Of a stretch of DNA of 64,000 bases, positions 54,520 through 62,737 are shown in pieces. A model generated the notes under the pieces. The model saw nothing but the letters and a program-made list of their open reading frames with translations, was not told the DNA's origin and searched no databases. Position numbers and translations under genes: made by a program. This stretch comes from Streptomyces thermodiastaticus (GTDB lineage Bacteria > Actinomycetota > Actinomycetes > Streptomycetales > Streptomycetaceae). Where the stretch lies: positions 62,001-126,000 of the forward strand of contig NZ_BNBV01000007.1 of the NCBI RefSeq assembly GCF_014656135.1, in the 5' to 3' direction. Each line of letters begins with the position of its first letter. The first letter of the stretch is position 1.

Positions 54520-55662
54520 ATGAGCACCGCCTCCGACCCCGCCGCGCCGGATGCCGCCGTCCGTGCGGCCCGCGTCCTGTCCCGCCCGGTCACGCTGAAC
54601 GGCCTGACGGTCCCCAACAGGATCGCGATGGCGCCGATGACCCGGATGTTCTCCCCGGGCGGCATTCCCGGTGAGGACGTGCGGGACTACTACGCCCGCC
54701 GTGCCGCCGCGGGTGTCGGCCTGATCGTCACCGAGGGCACCTACGTGGGTCACCCCTCGGCCGGTGAGAGCGACCGCGTGCCCCGGTTCCACGGCGAGGA
54801 GCAGCTCGCCGGCTGGGCGAAGGTGACCGAGGCCGTGCACGAGGCGGGCGGCACGATCGTGCCCCAGCTGTGGCACATCGGCATGGTCCGCAAGGCCGGC
54901 AAGCCGCCGTTCCCGGAGGCGCCCGCGATGGGTCCGTCCGGTCTCGTCACCGCCGGTGCCGAGCCGACCGGCAAGGCGATGACCCAGCAGGACATCGACG
55001 ACGTCGTCGCCGCCTTCGCCCAGGCCGCCGCGGACGCCGAGCGCATCGGTTTCGACGGCGTGGAGATCCACGGTGCGCACGGCTACCTCGTCGACCAGTT
55101 CCTGTGGGAGGGCACCAACCGCCGTACCGACGCCTACGGCGGCGACCCGGTGGCCCGCACCACGTTCGCGGCGGAGATCGTCGCGGCGGTCCGCGAGAAG
55201 GTGTCGCCGGAGTTCCCGGTCATCTTCCGCTTCTCGCAGTGGAAGATGCACGACTACACCGCCCGTCTCGCCGAGACGCCGGAGGAGCTGGAGGCCATCC
55301 TCACCCCGCTGGCCGCCGCCGGTGTGGACGTCTTCCACGCCTCCACCCGCCGCTACTGGCTGCCGGAATTCGACGGCTCCGACCTCAACCTGGCGGGCTG
55401 GGCGAAGAAGCTGACCGGCAAGCAGGTCATCACGGTCGGCTCGGTCGGCCTCGACGGCGAGTTCACCGACTCCTTCCGGGGCGAGGGCGCCCCGGTCAAG
55501 AACATCGACAACCTCCTGGACCGCCTGGAGGCGGACGAGTTCGACATGGTCGCCGTGGGCCGTGCGCTGCTGCAGGACCCGGAGTGGGCGGCGAAGGTGC
55601 TCCAGGGCCGCTTCGACGAGCTGAAGCCGTACGACGCGGAGTCCGTGAAGACGCTGTACTGA
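54520..55662 (+). CDS. Old Yellow Enzyme-family NADH:flavin oxidoreductase
   Basis: 380-residue FMN TIM-barrel ene-reductase. LNGLTVPNRIAMAPMTRMFS, GLIVTEGTYVGHPSAG, the FMN/substrate motif FDGVEIHGAHGYLVDQFLW followed by NRRTDAYGGD, and VAVGRALLQDPEW are classical. It reduces activated C=C bonds or handles electrophile stress with NAD(P)H. ATG 54520 has TGAGGAG 8 bases upstream. Its own operator and terminator indicate a single-gene unit. Confidence 0.92.
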   Translation: MSTASDPAAPDAAVRAARVLSRPVTLNGLTVPNRIAMAPMTRMFSPGGIPGEDVRDYYARRAAAGVGLIVTEGTYVGHPSAGESDRVPRFHGEEQLAGWAKVTEAVHEAGGTIVPQLWHIGMVRKAGKPPFPEAPAMGPSGLVTAGAEPTGKAMTQQDIDDVVAAFAQAAADAERIGFDGVEIHGAHGYLVDQFLWEGTNRRTDAYGGDPVARTTFAAEIVAAVREKVSPEFPVIFRFSQWKMHDYTARLAETPEELEAILTPLAAAGVDVFHASTRRYWLPEFDGSDLNLAGWAKKLTGKQVITVGSVGLDGEFTDSFRGEGAPVKNIDNLLDRLEADEFDMVAVGRALLQDPEWAAKVLQGRFDELKPYDAESVKTLY

Positions 55663-55724
55663 GCGCTGTACCGAGCGCGGCGTCTCTCCGGCGGCCGGCC
55701 TGCGGGCCGGGCCGGGACGTCACC

Positions 55725-55753
55725 GGGCCGGTGCCCCGAGCGGGCACCGGCCC
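55725..55753 (+). terminator. Terminator of the OYE gene
   Basis: GGGCCGGTGCCC (55725-55736) / GGGCACCGGCCC (55742-55753), perfect 12-bp stem with 5-nt loop, followed by TTC. Confidence 0.85.
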
Positions 55754-55776
55754 TTCGCGTGTCCGCACGGCATTCG

Positions 55777-55817
55777 CTTGCTTAAGTCAATCAAATCGCT
55801 ATACTTGCGTAAGTCAA
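55777..55817 (+). promoter_or_regulatory. MFS promoter overlapped by two operator copies
   Basis: CTTGCTTAAGTCAA (55777-55790) and CTTGCGTAAGTCAA (55804-55817) are near-identical 14-mers 27 bp apart, centre to centre, each an imperfect palindrome. Promoter TTGCTT (55778-55783), 16-nt spacer, TATACT (55800-55805) overlaps both, so a repressor bound here would exclude RNA polymerase. Confidence 0.75.
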
Positions 55818-55866
55818 GTAGATGTCCGTGTGATCTCGCGATCCGCGTTTCCCGGAGACACTTTCC

Positions 55867-57363
55867 ATGACCGACGCACCCGCCCGGCCGGCACAGGCCG
55901 GGGCACCGCTGAGTCCCCACGCCGTGGTGGCCGTGCTGGCCTTCGGCGGCATCGTGGTCTCGCTGATGCAGACCCTGGTGATCCCGATCGTCCCGGAGCT
56001 GCCGCAGCTGCTGCACGCCTCGGCGTCGGACACCGCCTGGGCGGTGACCGCGACCCTGCTCGCCGCGGCCGTCGCCACTCCGGTGATGGGCCGCCTCGGC
56101 GACATGTACGGCAAGCGCCGCATGCTGCTGCTCAGCCTGCTCATGCTGGTGGCCGGCTCGGCCACCGCCGCGCTGAGCGACTCCCTCGTCCCGATGATCG
56201 TCGGAAGGACCCTGCAGGGCCTCGCCTCCGGTGTGATCCCGCTCGGCATCAGCATCATGCGCGACGAGCTGCCCGCCGAGCGGCTGGGCTCGGCCACCGC
56301 GATGATGAGCGCCTCGCTCGGCGTCGGCGGCGCCCTCGGCCTGCCCGCCGCCGCGCTCATCGCCGAGAACTTCGACTGGCACGTGCTCTTCTGGACCTCC
56401 GCCGCCCTCGGCGTGGTCGCCGCCGCGCTCGTCCTGCTGCTCGTGCCCGAGTCCAAGGTGCGCTCCGGTGGCCGCTTCGACATCCTCGGCGCCCTCGGTA
56501 TGGCGGCCGGCCTGGTCTGCCTGCTGCTGGCGATCTCCAAGGGCGCCGACTGGGGCTGGGGCAGCGGCACGACCCTCGGCCTGTTCGCCGCGGCCGTGGT
56601 CATCCTGCTCGCCTGGGGCGCCTTCGAGCTGCGGATCCAGGCCCCGCTGGTGGACCTGCGCACCACGGCACGCCGCCAGGTGCTGGTGACCAACCTCGCC
56701 TCCGTCGCGATCGGCTTCGCGATGTTCTCCATGTCCCTGGTCATCCCGCAGCTGCTGCAGCTGCCGGAGCAGACCGGCTACGGCCTCGGCCAGTCCCTGC
56801 TGGCCTCCGGCCTGGTCATGGCGCCCTCCGGTCTGGTGATGATGGCCGTGGCCCCGGTCTCGGCCGCCGTGTCCCGGGCCAAGGGCCCCAAGGCCACGCT
56901 GATGATCGGCGCCCTGATCGTCGCCGCCGGATACGGGCTGAACATCCTGCTCATGCAGCAGGTCTGGCACTTCGTCCTGGCGTCCTGCGTCATCGGCGCC
57001 GGCATCGGCTTCACCTACGGCTCGATGCCCGCGCTCATCATGAGCGCCGTCCCCGCCTCCGAGACGGGCGCGGCCAACAGCCTCAACACCCTGATGCGCT
57101 CCATCGGCACCTCCACCGCCAGCGCGGTCGCCGGTGTGGTGCTCGCCCACATGACCACGCGGTTCGGCACCTTCGTGCTGCCCTCGGAGAACGGCTTCCG
57201 CACGGTCCTGGCCATGGGCGCGGGCGCGGCCCTGCTCGGCTTCGCCGTCGCCGCCTTCATCCCGCGCCACCGCCCCGAGGCCGCCCCCGGCGCACCGGCG
57301 CCGGCCGCGACCGGGGCGGCCGGCGAGACCGGGGAGCCGGAGGTGTCCGGGGCGACGGCGTAA
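55867..57363 (+). CDS. MFS multidrug exporter, DHA2 (14-TM) type
   Basis: 498-residue proton-driven exporter. About 14 hydrophobic helices; motif A GRLGDMYGKRRMLL between TM2 and TM3, and GRTLQGLASGVIPLGISIMRDELP in TM4-5 (motif B/C type). The C-terminal 30 residues are Ala/Pro/Gly-rich and cytoplasmic. Substrate unknown (drugs, dyes or an endogenous metabolite). It stands alone between two terminators with a tightly controlled-looking promoter. Confidence 0.92.
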   Translation: MTDAPARPAQAGAPLSPHAVVAVLAFGGIVVSLMQTLVIPIVPELPQLLHASASDTAWAVTATLLAAAVATPVMGRLGDMYGKRRMLLLSLLMLVAGSATAALSDSLVPMIVGRTLQGLASGVIPLGISIMRDELPAERLGSATAMMSASLGVGGALGLPAAALIAENFDWHVLFWTSAALGVVAAALVLLLVPESKVRSGGRFDILGALGMAAGLVCLLLAISKGADWGWGSGTTLGLFAAAVVILLAWGAFELRIQAPLVDLRTTARRQVLVTNLASVAIGFAMFSMSLVIPQLLQLPEQTGYGLGQSLLASGLVMAPSGLVMMAVAPVSAAVSRAKGPKATLMIGALIVAAGYGLNILLMQQVWHFVLASCVIGAGIGFTYGSMPALIMSAVPASETGAANSLNTLMRSIGTSTASAVAGVVLAHMTTRFGTFVLPSENGFRTVLAMGAGAALLGFAVAAFIPRHRPEAAPGAPAPAATGAAGETGEPEVSGATA

Positions 57364-57442
57364 GCCCTGTCCGCCCGCCCGGCGCGGCGCCCGGTACTCC
57401 CCGAGCTGCGTCGCGCGGGGGCCGCCCCTCGCCTCACCTGCC

Positions 57443-57473
57443 GGACGCCCGCGTCACCGGGACGCGGGCGTCC
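57443..57473. terminator. Convergent terminator MFS / MmyB-type regulator
   Basis: GGACGCCCGCGTC (57443-57455) / GACGCGGGCGTCC (57461-57473), perfect 13-bp stem with 5-nt loop. Confidence 0.85.
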
Positions 57474-57531
57474 ATGGCCTTCAGCGCGTAGGGACGCGGG
57501 TTTCGAGCCGGGGAGCGGGCGCGTGCCGGCG

Positions 57532-58359
57532 TCAGGCAGCGGCCATGGAGGCCAGATACGCCAGGGCCTGCGCACTGCGGCTGCCCGGCTGTGCCGAACC
57601 CACCAGCAGTTCCTGGCCGGGCGCGGCCCGCACGTCGAAGCTTTCGTAGGTCAGCTCGATGCGTCCGGCCTCGGGATGGACGAAGATCTTGCAGGCCCGG
57701 GCGAGAGCACCGACTCCCTGGTCGTTCCACAGGGCTCGGAACTCCGTCGAGGCCTCCAGCAGATCCTGGACGAGTTCGTCGATCTCCGTGACATCGCTGA
57801 AGCGGGCCGCGTTCATGCGGAGCGCGGACACGGTCGCGCCGGTGATGAGCTGCCGGTCCGGGAAGACGTCACGGGCCCGCGGGTGGGTGAAGAGGATTCG
57901 CGGCATGTTCCTCTCGCCGTCGAAGGGCGCCAGGAGGGCGTCGGCGATGACGTTGGTGGCCAGGATGTCGAACGCCGGTCCCAGCACGTAGGCCGCGGCG
58001 TTCGGGAAGGCGTCGAGCAGGCGCAGCAGGTCGGGGTGCACCTGGTTGCGGAGGCTTCCGGCGTGCGTCACGGGGCTGAGACCTGCGAGGCGGAACAGGT
58101 GGGTGCGCGCATCGGCGTTCAGCCGCAGTGCCCTGCCGAGAGCACCGACGACCTGGGGTGAGGGGTTGGTCTCCCGGCCTTGCTCCAGCCGCATGTAATA
58201 GTCGGCGCTCACCCCGGCCAGCACGGCGACCTCTTCCCTGCGCAGACCTGTGACCCGGCGCTTGCCGCCGCCCGTGGGCAGCCCGACATCGGACGGCTCC
58301 AGACGGGCGCGATACGCGCGCAGGAAGTGCCCGAGGGAACGGGCGGACGCCGTGTGCAT
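57532..58359 (-). CDS. XRE-family regulator with MmyB-type ligand-binding domain
   Basis: 275 residues. The helix-turn-helix (residues about 12-95) includes VTGLRREEVAVLAGVSADYYMRLEQGRETNPSPQVV, the standard opening of this large actinobacterial group. The C-terminal PAS-like MmyB domain (residues 105-270) runs from LLRLLDAFPNAAAYVLGPAF to HPEAGRIELTYESFDV, and binds fatty acids or other small molecules in relatives. It is divergent from an SDR gene across a perfect palindrome and probably represses both. In Streptomyces such regulator-SDR pairs are common. Confidence 0.92.
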   Translation of the reverse strand: MHTASARSLGHFLRAYRARLEPSDVGLPTGGGKRRVTGLRREEVAVLAGVSADYYMRLEQGRETNPSPQVVGALGRALRLNADARTHLFRLAGLSPVTHAGSLRNQVHPDLLRLLDAFPNAAAYVLGPAFDILATNVIADALLAPFDGERNMPRILFTHPRARDVFPDRQLITGATVSALRMNAARFSDVTEIDELVQDLLEASTEFRALWNDQGVGALARACKIFVHPEAGRIELTYESFDVRAAPGQELLVGSAQPGSRSAQALAYLASMAAA

Positions 58360-58381
58360 AGGACCGACAGTACTGCCCCGC

Positions 58382-58412
58382 GGCAGCCTGGGTGCGCGGC
58401 ACCCAGGCTGCC
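58382..58412. promoter_or_regulatory. Perfect 14-bp inverted repeat between the MmyB-type regulator and SDR genes
   Basis: GGCAGCCTGGGTGC (58382-58395) / GCACCCAGGCTGCC (58399-58412) with a 3-nt centre, 23 bp from the regulator start codon. Placement and symmetry fit the operator of the divergent MmyB-type regulator. Confidence 0.75.
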
Positions 58413-58508
58413 GCTGCCTTCCTGGGCAGGCCCTCGGCGGCTGAACTGATGCCTGCGGCTGTCACCACCTGACATTCGTGCCGCGCCTGCTCGAAGGAGA
58501 TCCGCATC

Positions 58509-59252
58509 ATGTCCACGCACGCCCCCGCCGGGAAGAAGGTCGTCCTGATCACCGGAGCCAGCAGCGGCATCGGCGAGGCCACGGCTCGTCGCCTGGCAGC
58601 CGCAGGCCACCAGGTCATGGCCGGAGCACGCAGAACCGACCGGCTGGAGGCACTGGCCCAGCAGGTGCGCGCGGCGGGCGGCCACCTGGACCACCGTGCG
58701 CTCGACGTCACACAGCGTGAGAGCATCACGTCGTTCGCCGACGCGGCGCTCGACCGCTACGGGCGGATCGACGTGCTGGTGAACAACGCCGGCGTGATGC
58801 CGCTGTCCCCGATGGCGGACCTCCGGGTCGACGACTGGGACCGGATGATCGACGTCAATGTGCGCGGCACGCTCTACGGCATCGCCGCGGTACTGCCGCA
58901 GATGCGTGCCCAGGGCAGCGGGCACATCGTCAACGTCGCCTCGGTCGCCGGTCACCGTGTCGACCCCACCGCGGCGGTGTACTGCGCCACCAAGTACGCC
59001 GTCCGGGCGCTGTCGGAAGGCCTGCGTCAGGAAAGCCGCGACATCCGCGTCACGATCATCAGTCCTGGCTTCACCGAGAGCGAGCTGGTGGACCGCGGTG
59101 GCGCCCCCGAGGCTCAGGCGGCAGCACGCGCGGCCGCACGGCAACTCGCCATCCCCGCAGCCTCCGTCGCCGAGGCGATCGGCTTCGCCCTCGACCAGCC
59201 GGCCACCGTGGACGTCAACGAGATCGTCGTGCGCCCCACGGCCCAGGGCTGA
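58509..59252 (+). CDS. Short-chain dehydrogenase/reductase (classical SDR)
   Basis: 247-residue NADP-dependent oxidoreductase. Cofactor motif TGASSGIGEATARRL with Arg after beta2 (AGARRTDRLEAL), indicating NADPH preference; NNAG; catalytic Ser in NVASVAGHRVD and YCATK (Tyr-x3-Lys). Substrate unknown. AAGGAG precedes the ATG. Likely the target of the divergent MmyB-type regulator. Confidence 0.93.
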   Translation: MSTHAPAGKKVVLITGASSGIGEATARRLAAAGHQVMAGARRTDRLEALAQQVRAAGGHLDHRALDVTQRESITSFADAALDRYGRIDVLVNNAGVMPLSPMADLRVDDWDRMIDVNVRGTLYGIAAVLPQMRAQGSGHIVNVASVAGHRVDPTAAVYCATKYAVRALSEGLRQESRDIRVTIISPGFTESELVDRGGAPEAQAAARAAARQLAIPAASVAEAIGFALDQPATVDVNEIVVRPTAQG

Positions 59253-59465
59253 CGCCCGGCAGGGCCGAGCGGCCCGGGTGCTCCGCCGCAGCGCGGGCGC
59301 GCGCAGCCCGGCGCAGCCCCTCTCTTCCCGAGGAGGCCTTCCCCCGAGGAGCAGGCGGTGCCTTCCCCGGCCGCAGGGGCCCTCGGACTTACCTCGTCCA
59401 GGCGTGCTGTCCGGGCTTTCGAACGGGGGCTTGCCGTGGCTGTGGGCCGGCCCGACCCTGTGGTC

Positions 59466-59840
59466 ATGCAGGTGACCCATCTCGGTCTGCCGGTGCGCGA
59501 CGAACGGGCGAGCCGGCGTTTCTACTGCGCGTACTTCGGCTTCGACCCGGCCAGTGCGCAGCGTTACGAGGACGGCACGGTGATCATCCGTGACGGCGCC
59601 GGGTTCGATCTCGCCCTGCACACGGTGTCCGGCGAGGTCGGACCGCTGCCCGCCTTCCTGCATGTCGGTTTCCGGCTGTCCGAACCGGCGCAGGTGCGGG
59701 CGCTGCGCGGGCGGCTGGCCGCCGACGGCGTACAGATCGTCGAGGAGTGCGACGAGCCCGGCCTCGTCTCCTTCAAGTGCCTGGACCCGGACGGCCACCG
59801 CGTGGAGGTGTACTGGGAGACGCCGGCGCCTGGACGGTGA
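59466..59840 (+). CDS. VOC-superfamily (glyoxalase/dioxygenase-like) protein
   Basis: 124 residues forming one beta-alpha-beta-beta-beta pair: MQVTHLGLPVRDERASRRFYCAYFGFDPA, FDLALHTVSG, LHVGFRLSEPAQVRALRGRL and SFKCLDPDGHRVEVYWE. Putative metal ligands are His5, His at LHVGF and Glu at VEVYWE. Function (glyoxalase, resistance binding protein or dioxygenase) cannot be set. ATG 59466 is chosen; a GTG two codons upstream is possible; the ribosome site is poor. Confidence 0.8.
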   Translation: MQVTHLGLPVRDERASRRFYCAYFGFDPASAQRYEDGTVIIRDGAGFDLALHTVSGEVGPLPAFLHVGFRLSEPAQVRALRGRLAADGVQIVEECDEPGLVSFKCLDPDGHRVEVYWETPAPGR

Positions 59841-59862
59841 GGCGCCGCCGGGGCGCGGACCG

Positions 59863-60441
59863 CTACAGGTGCCCCAGCGGTTCGATGCCCGTCCGCACGG
59901 GCGTGCCCCACACGCGGACCACCTCGTAGTCGGTGAACTCGTGCACCAGCCGGTAGGCCGACGCGGCCCGCGGCCCCCGCCGCTGGGCGGCGATGTACAG
60001 CTCGGCCTCCCGGCGGTCGTGCCGCGGGGTGCCGCACAACTGCCACTCCCGGCCGTTCCACAGCTCCGGCAGCCACCGCTGCTGGGGTTCCGGCCGGTCT
60101 CCGCGCACGCCGTACCGGGAGGGCACCGGCCCCTCGTGCGCCGGCGCGGGCGCGCGGCGCGGTCCGCCGGTGTACTGCGCCCGGCGCGCGGCACGGCGCC
60201 GGGTCTCGCAGAGCAGGCACAGATCGGGCGCGTCCTTGTCGACCGGCCCGTGCGGATGCTCGGCACACCGGGTGGTGGGCCGCTCCTGCGACACGCTCTC
60301 CTCCAGCAGATCGAGAGCACGCCGCAGGTCGTTCCTGATCTCGTGCAGCCGCGCGTCGGTGGCCTCGGCGGTCAGCTGCTCGCCGTGCTCCCCGACCACC
60401 CGCAGGGCCCGCCCGAGCGCGGTGAACTGTGCGTGGTTCAT
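59863..60441 (-). CDS. Conserved hypothetical protein with Cys-x2-Cys zinc-ribbon-like motif
   Basis: 192 residues. The N-terminal helical part (FTALGRALRVVGEHGEQLTAE, RLHEIRNDLRRALDLLEESV) is followed by CAEHPHGPVDKDAPDLCLLC, a potential zinc site. The C-terminal domain has LPELWNGREWQLCGTPRHDR and YRLVHEFTDYEVVRVWGTPV. No enzymatic motif recognised. It is convergent with the VOC gene. A hairpin (60506-60544, GTCGTTCTT / AAGAACGAC outer stem) lies upstream. Confidence 0.65.
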   Translation of the reverse strand: MNHAQFTALGRALRVVGEHGEQLTAEATDARLHEIRNDLRRALDLLEESVSQERPTTRCAEHPHGPVDKDAPDLCLLCETRRRAARRAQYTGGPRRAPAPAHEGPVPSRYGVRGDRPEPQQRWLPELWNGREWQLCGTPRHDRREAELYIAAQRRGPRAASAYRLVHEFTDYEVVRVWGTPVRTGIEPLGHL

Positions 60442-60632
60442 ACCGGCCAGCGTCGCACAGGCCCGACAGAACCTGGCACGACTTCTGTGTGACGCATCCT
60501 GTTCGGTCGTTCTTCCGCCGCGTGCGGCGCGGAGAAAGAACGACTCCTCGTCGTGCGGGTCAGAAGCCGACGGTCCCGTCGATGCCCTCGCCGTCGGTCC
60601 GGACCCGCGGGCCTGCCCGGTGTGGTCCCTGA

Positions 60633-61583
60633 TCAGCTCTGTGAGCCGGCCGCTCCGCTCGCCGTGAGGGCGGCGCGCAGGTGGCCGCCGGAGGCGTCGA
60701 GGAGGCGGGCGGCCTCCGGGCCGTCGACGCCTGCCAGGAGGACCAGGATCGCGTTCTTGACCTCGCCGTCCGTGGCTTCGAGCGCCCGCTCGATCTCCTC
60801 GTCCGTCGCGCCGGTGGCCAGGGCGACGATGCGGCGGGAGCGGGCGCGCAGCTTGTCGTTGGAGGCGCGCACGTCGACCATCAGGTTCCCGTAGGTCTTG
60901 CCCAGCCGGATCATCGTGATCGTCGACAGCATGTTCAGCACCAGCTTCTGCGCGGTGCCGGCCTTCAGACGGGTGGAGCCCGTCAGCAGTTCCGGGCCGA
61001 CGACGACCTCGATGCCGTGCTCGGCGGCGGCCGCCAGCGCGCTGCCCTCGTTGCAGGACAGGCCGATGGTCAGGGCGCCGAGCGCGCGGGCGTGGCGGAC
61101 CGCGCCGATGGCGTAGGGGGTGCGGCCGGAGGCGGAGACGCCGACCACCGTGTCGTCCGGGGTGAGGCCCAGCTCGTCCAGGGCCCGCACCGCCAGCTCG
61201 GGGGAGTCCTCGGCGCCCTCCACCGACGTCACCATGGCGCCGGGGCCGCCCGCGATCAGGCCCACCACCTGTTCCGGGGCGGTGTTGAAGGTGGGCGGGC
61301 ACTCGGAGGCGTCGAGCACGCCGAGCCGGCCGGCGGTGCCCGCGCCGGCGTAGATCAGCCGGCCGCCGCGCGCCATCCGCTCGGCCACGGCGTCGATCGC
61401 GGCGGCGATCTCGGGCAGACGCTCGGCCACGGCGGCGGGCACGGTGGAGTCCTCGGCGTTCATCAGCCGGGCGATCTCCAGCGTGGGCAGCCGGTCGATC
61501 TCGGACAGCTCCGGGCGGAACGCCTCGGTGGTCAGCGACTCCAACTCGGCGCGCAGTTCGCGGTAATGGGGGGTGGAGGTCAT
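60633..61583 (-). CDS. murQ: N-acetylmuramic acid 6-phosphate etherase
   Basis: 316-residue SIS-domain lyase that splits D-lactate from MurNAc-6-P to give GlcNAc-6-P in cell-wall recycling. GGRLIYAGAGTAGRLGVLDASECPPTF, SVEGAEDSPE, SASGRTPYAIG and AGTAQKLVLNMLSTITMIRLGKT match the family. Product GlcNAc-6-P feeds NagA (38113-39255). It lies 150 bp downstream of an RpiR-type regulator on the same strand. Confidence 0.95.
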   Translation of the reverse strand: MTSTPHYRELRAELESLTTEAFRPELSEIDRLPTLEIARLMNAEDSTVPAAVAERLPEIAAAIDAVAERMARGGRLIYAGAGTAGRLGVLDASECPPTFNTAPEQVVGLIAGGPGAMVTSVEGAEDSPELAVRALDELGLTPDDTVVGVSASGRTPYAIGAVRHARALGALTIGLSCNEGSALAAAAEHGIEVVVGPELLTGSTRLKAGTAQKLVLNMLSTITMIRLGKTYGNLMVDVRASNDKLRARSRRIVALATGATDEEIERALEATDGEVKNAILVLLAGVDGPEAARLLDASGGHLRAALTASGAAGSQS

Positions 61584-61641
61584 CGGGGTGGGCTCTCTTC
61601 GGGCTGTGTGTGTCGGGCTTCGGCTCGGCTCGGGGCGGTGT

Positions 61642-61690
61642 GACAGGGAGGGGGAGGGGCGACAGGGAGGGTGAGGGGCGACAGGAGTGG
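61642..61690. repeat. 19-bp G-rich tandem repeat between murQ and its regulator
   Basis: Two 19-bp units (61642-61660 and 61661-61679; GACAGGGAGGGKGAGGGGC) and a partial third. Six runs of three or more G lie on the plus strand, enough for a G-quadruplex on the strand opposite the murQ message. Confidence 0.7.
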
Positions 61691-61733
61691 TGGGGCGGGC
61701 GGGTGCGTCAGGAACGTGTGTCAGGAGCGTGGA

Positions 61734-62681
61734 TCAGGAGCGTGCCGTGGATCCGCCGCGGGGGCTGTGGCGGTGGGCCAGGGCCTCGTAGGAGGCCGCC
61801 AGCGCCGGTGCCGCCGTCTCGTACGTGCGCTGCGCCACGCCCACGAACAGGCAGTCCACGACCAGCAGTTGACTGGTCCGCGACGACATCGCCGCCGGGC
61901 GCAGCTCGCTTTCGCGGGAGCTGGACGTGGTCAGCACATGGTCGGCGTACTGGGTGACGGGCGCGTCGGGACGGCCGGTGATGGCGATGGTGGTGGCACC
62001 GCGTTCGAAGGCGACGCGCAGCGGCTCGATCACATCGCCGGTGGAACCGGAGTGGGTGATGGCGATGGCCACGTCGCCGGTGCGCAGCTGCACGGCGTTG
62101 GTCACGGCCAGGTGCGGGTCGGTGGGCGCGTGCGCGATCAGCCCTATGCGGAGCAGTTTCTGAGTGAGGTCCTGGGCGACCAGGCCCGAGGCGCCGATGC
62201 CGTACACGTCGGTGCGGCGGGCCGTGGCCAGGGCGGCGACGGCGGCGCCGAGCTGGGCGGTGTCCAGTGCGGCGGCGGTGTCGGCGAGGGTCTGCTGCTC
62301 CTCGTAGGCGAGCTTGGCCACCACGTCGGCGATCGGGTCGTCCACGGCGATGTCGGTGGTGATGGCCGGTGCGCGGCCGGACTGCTGCTGGGCGGCCAGG
62401 CCCGCGAGCGCCAGGCGCAGGTCGCGGTAGCCGGGGTAGCCGAGCAGCCGGGCGGTGCGCACCACGGTCGCCTCACTGGTGCCGGTGAGTTCGGCGAGGC
62501 CGGTGACCGTGAGGGCGGCGCAGCCGGCCGGGTCGTTGGCGACGGCCTCCGCGACGCGCTGCATCGAGCGGGTCATGGACGGTGCGAGGGTGCGCACCTT
62601 GGCCGCCAGCGCGGCGGGCGCCGGGGGCGCCGCGGTCGGGGAGCCCGAGCCTGCGAAAATTTCCTTCACGTCCTGGGTCAC
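61734..62681 (-). CDS. RpiR/MurR-type regulator (HTH-SIS)
   Basis: 315 residues. The N-terminal RpiR helix-turn-helix (MQRVAEAVANDPAGCAALTV, LAELTGTSEATVVRTARLLG) precedes a SIS sugar-phosphate-binding domain (VYGIGASGLVAQDL, AIAITHSGSTGDVIEPLRVA). By position it should sense MurNAc-6-P or GlcNAc-6-P and control murQ. The GTG at 62681 lacks a ribosome site, so the transcript is probably leaderless; an inverted repeat TGAAA-N4-TTTTC sits just upstream. Confidence 0.9.
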   Translation of the reverse strand: MTQDVKEIFAGSGSPTAAPPAPAALAAKVRTLAPSMTRSMQRVAEAVANDPAGCAALTVTGLAELTGTSEATVVRTARLLGYPGYRDLRLALAGLAAQQQSGRAPAITTDIAVDDPIADVVAKLAYEEQQTLADTAAALDTAQLGAAVAALATARRTDVYGIGASGLVAQDLTQKLLRIGLIAHAPTDPHLAVTNAVQLRTGDVAIAITHSGSTGDVIEPLRVAFERGATTIAITGRPDAPVTQYADHVLTTSSSRESELRPAAMSSRTSQLLVVDCLFVGVAQRTYETAAPALAASYEALAHRHSPRGGSTARS

Positions 62682-62685
62682 GCTA

Positions 62686-62699
62686 TGAAAGATATTTTC
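62686..62699. promoter_or_regulatory. RpiR-type operator candidate
   Basis: TGAAAGATATTTTC, a near-palindrome and one of the few AT-rich stretches here, lies 4 bp before the regulator's start codon and 38 bp before the divergent gene; it probably overlaps both promoters. Confidence 0.5.
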
Positions 62700-62737
62700 C
62701 GTTCGGACGGCAGGTCAAGACTGCGCACAATGGAGGC

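Noticed and set aside
59863..61302. A 479-residue minus-strand reading frame running through murQ
   Set aside because: Beyond 60441 it is a frame shadow of murQ and the intergenic hairpin; only the first 192-residue part has protein character.
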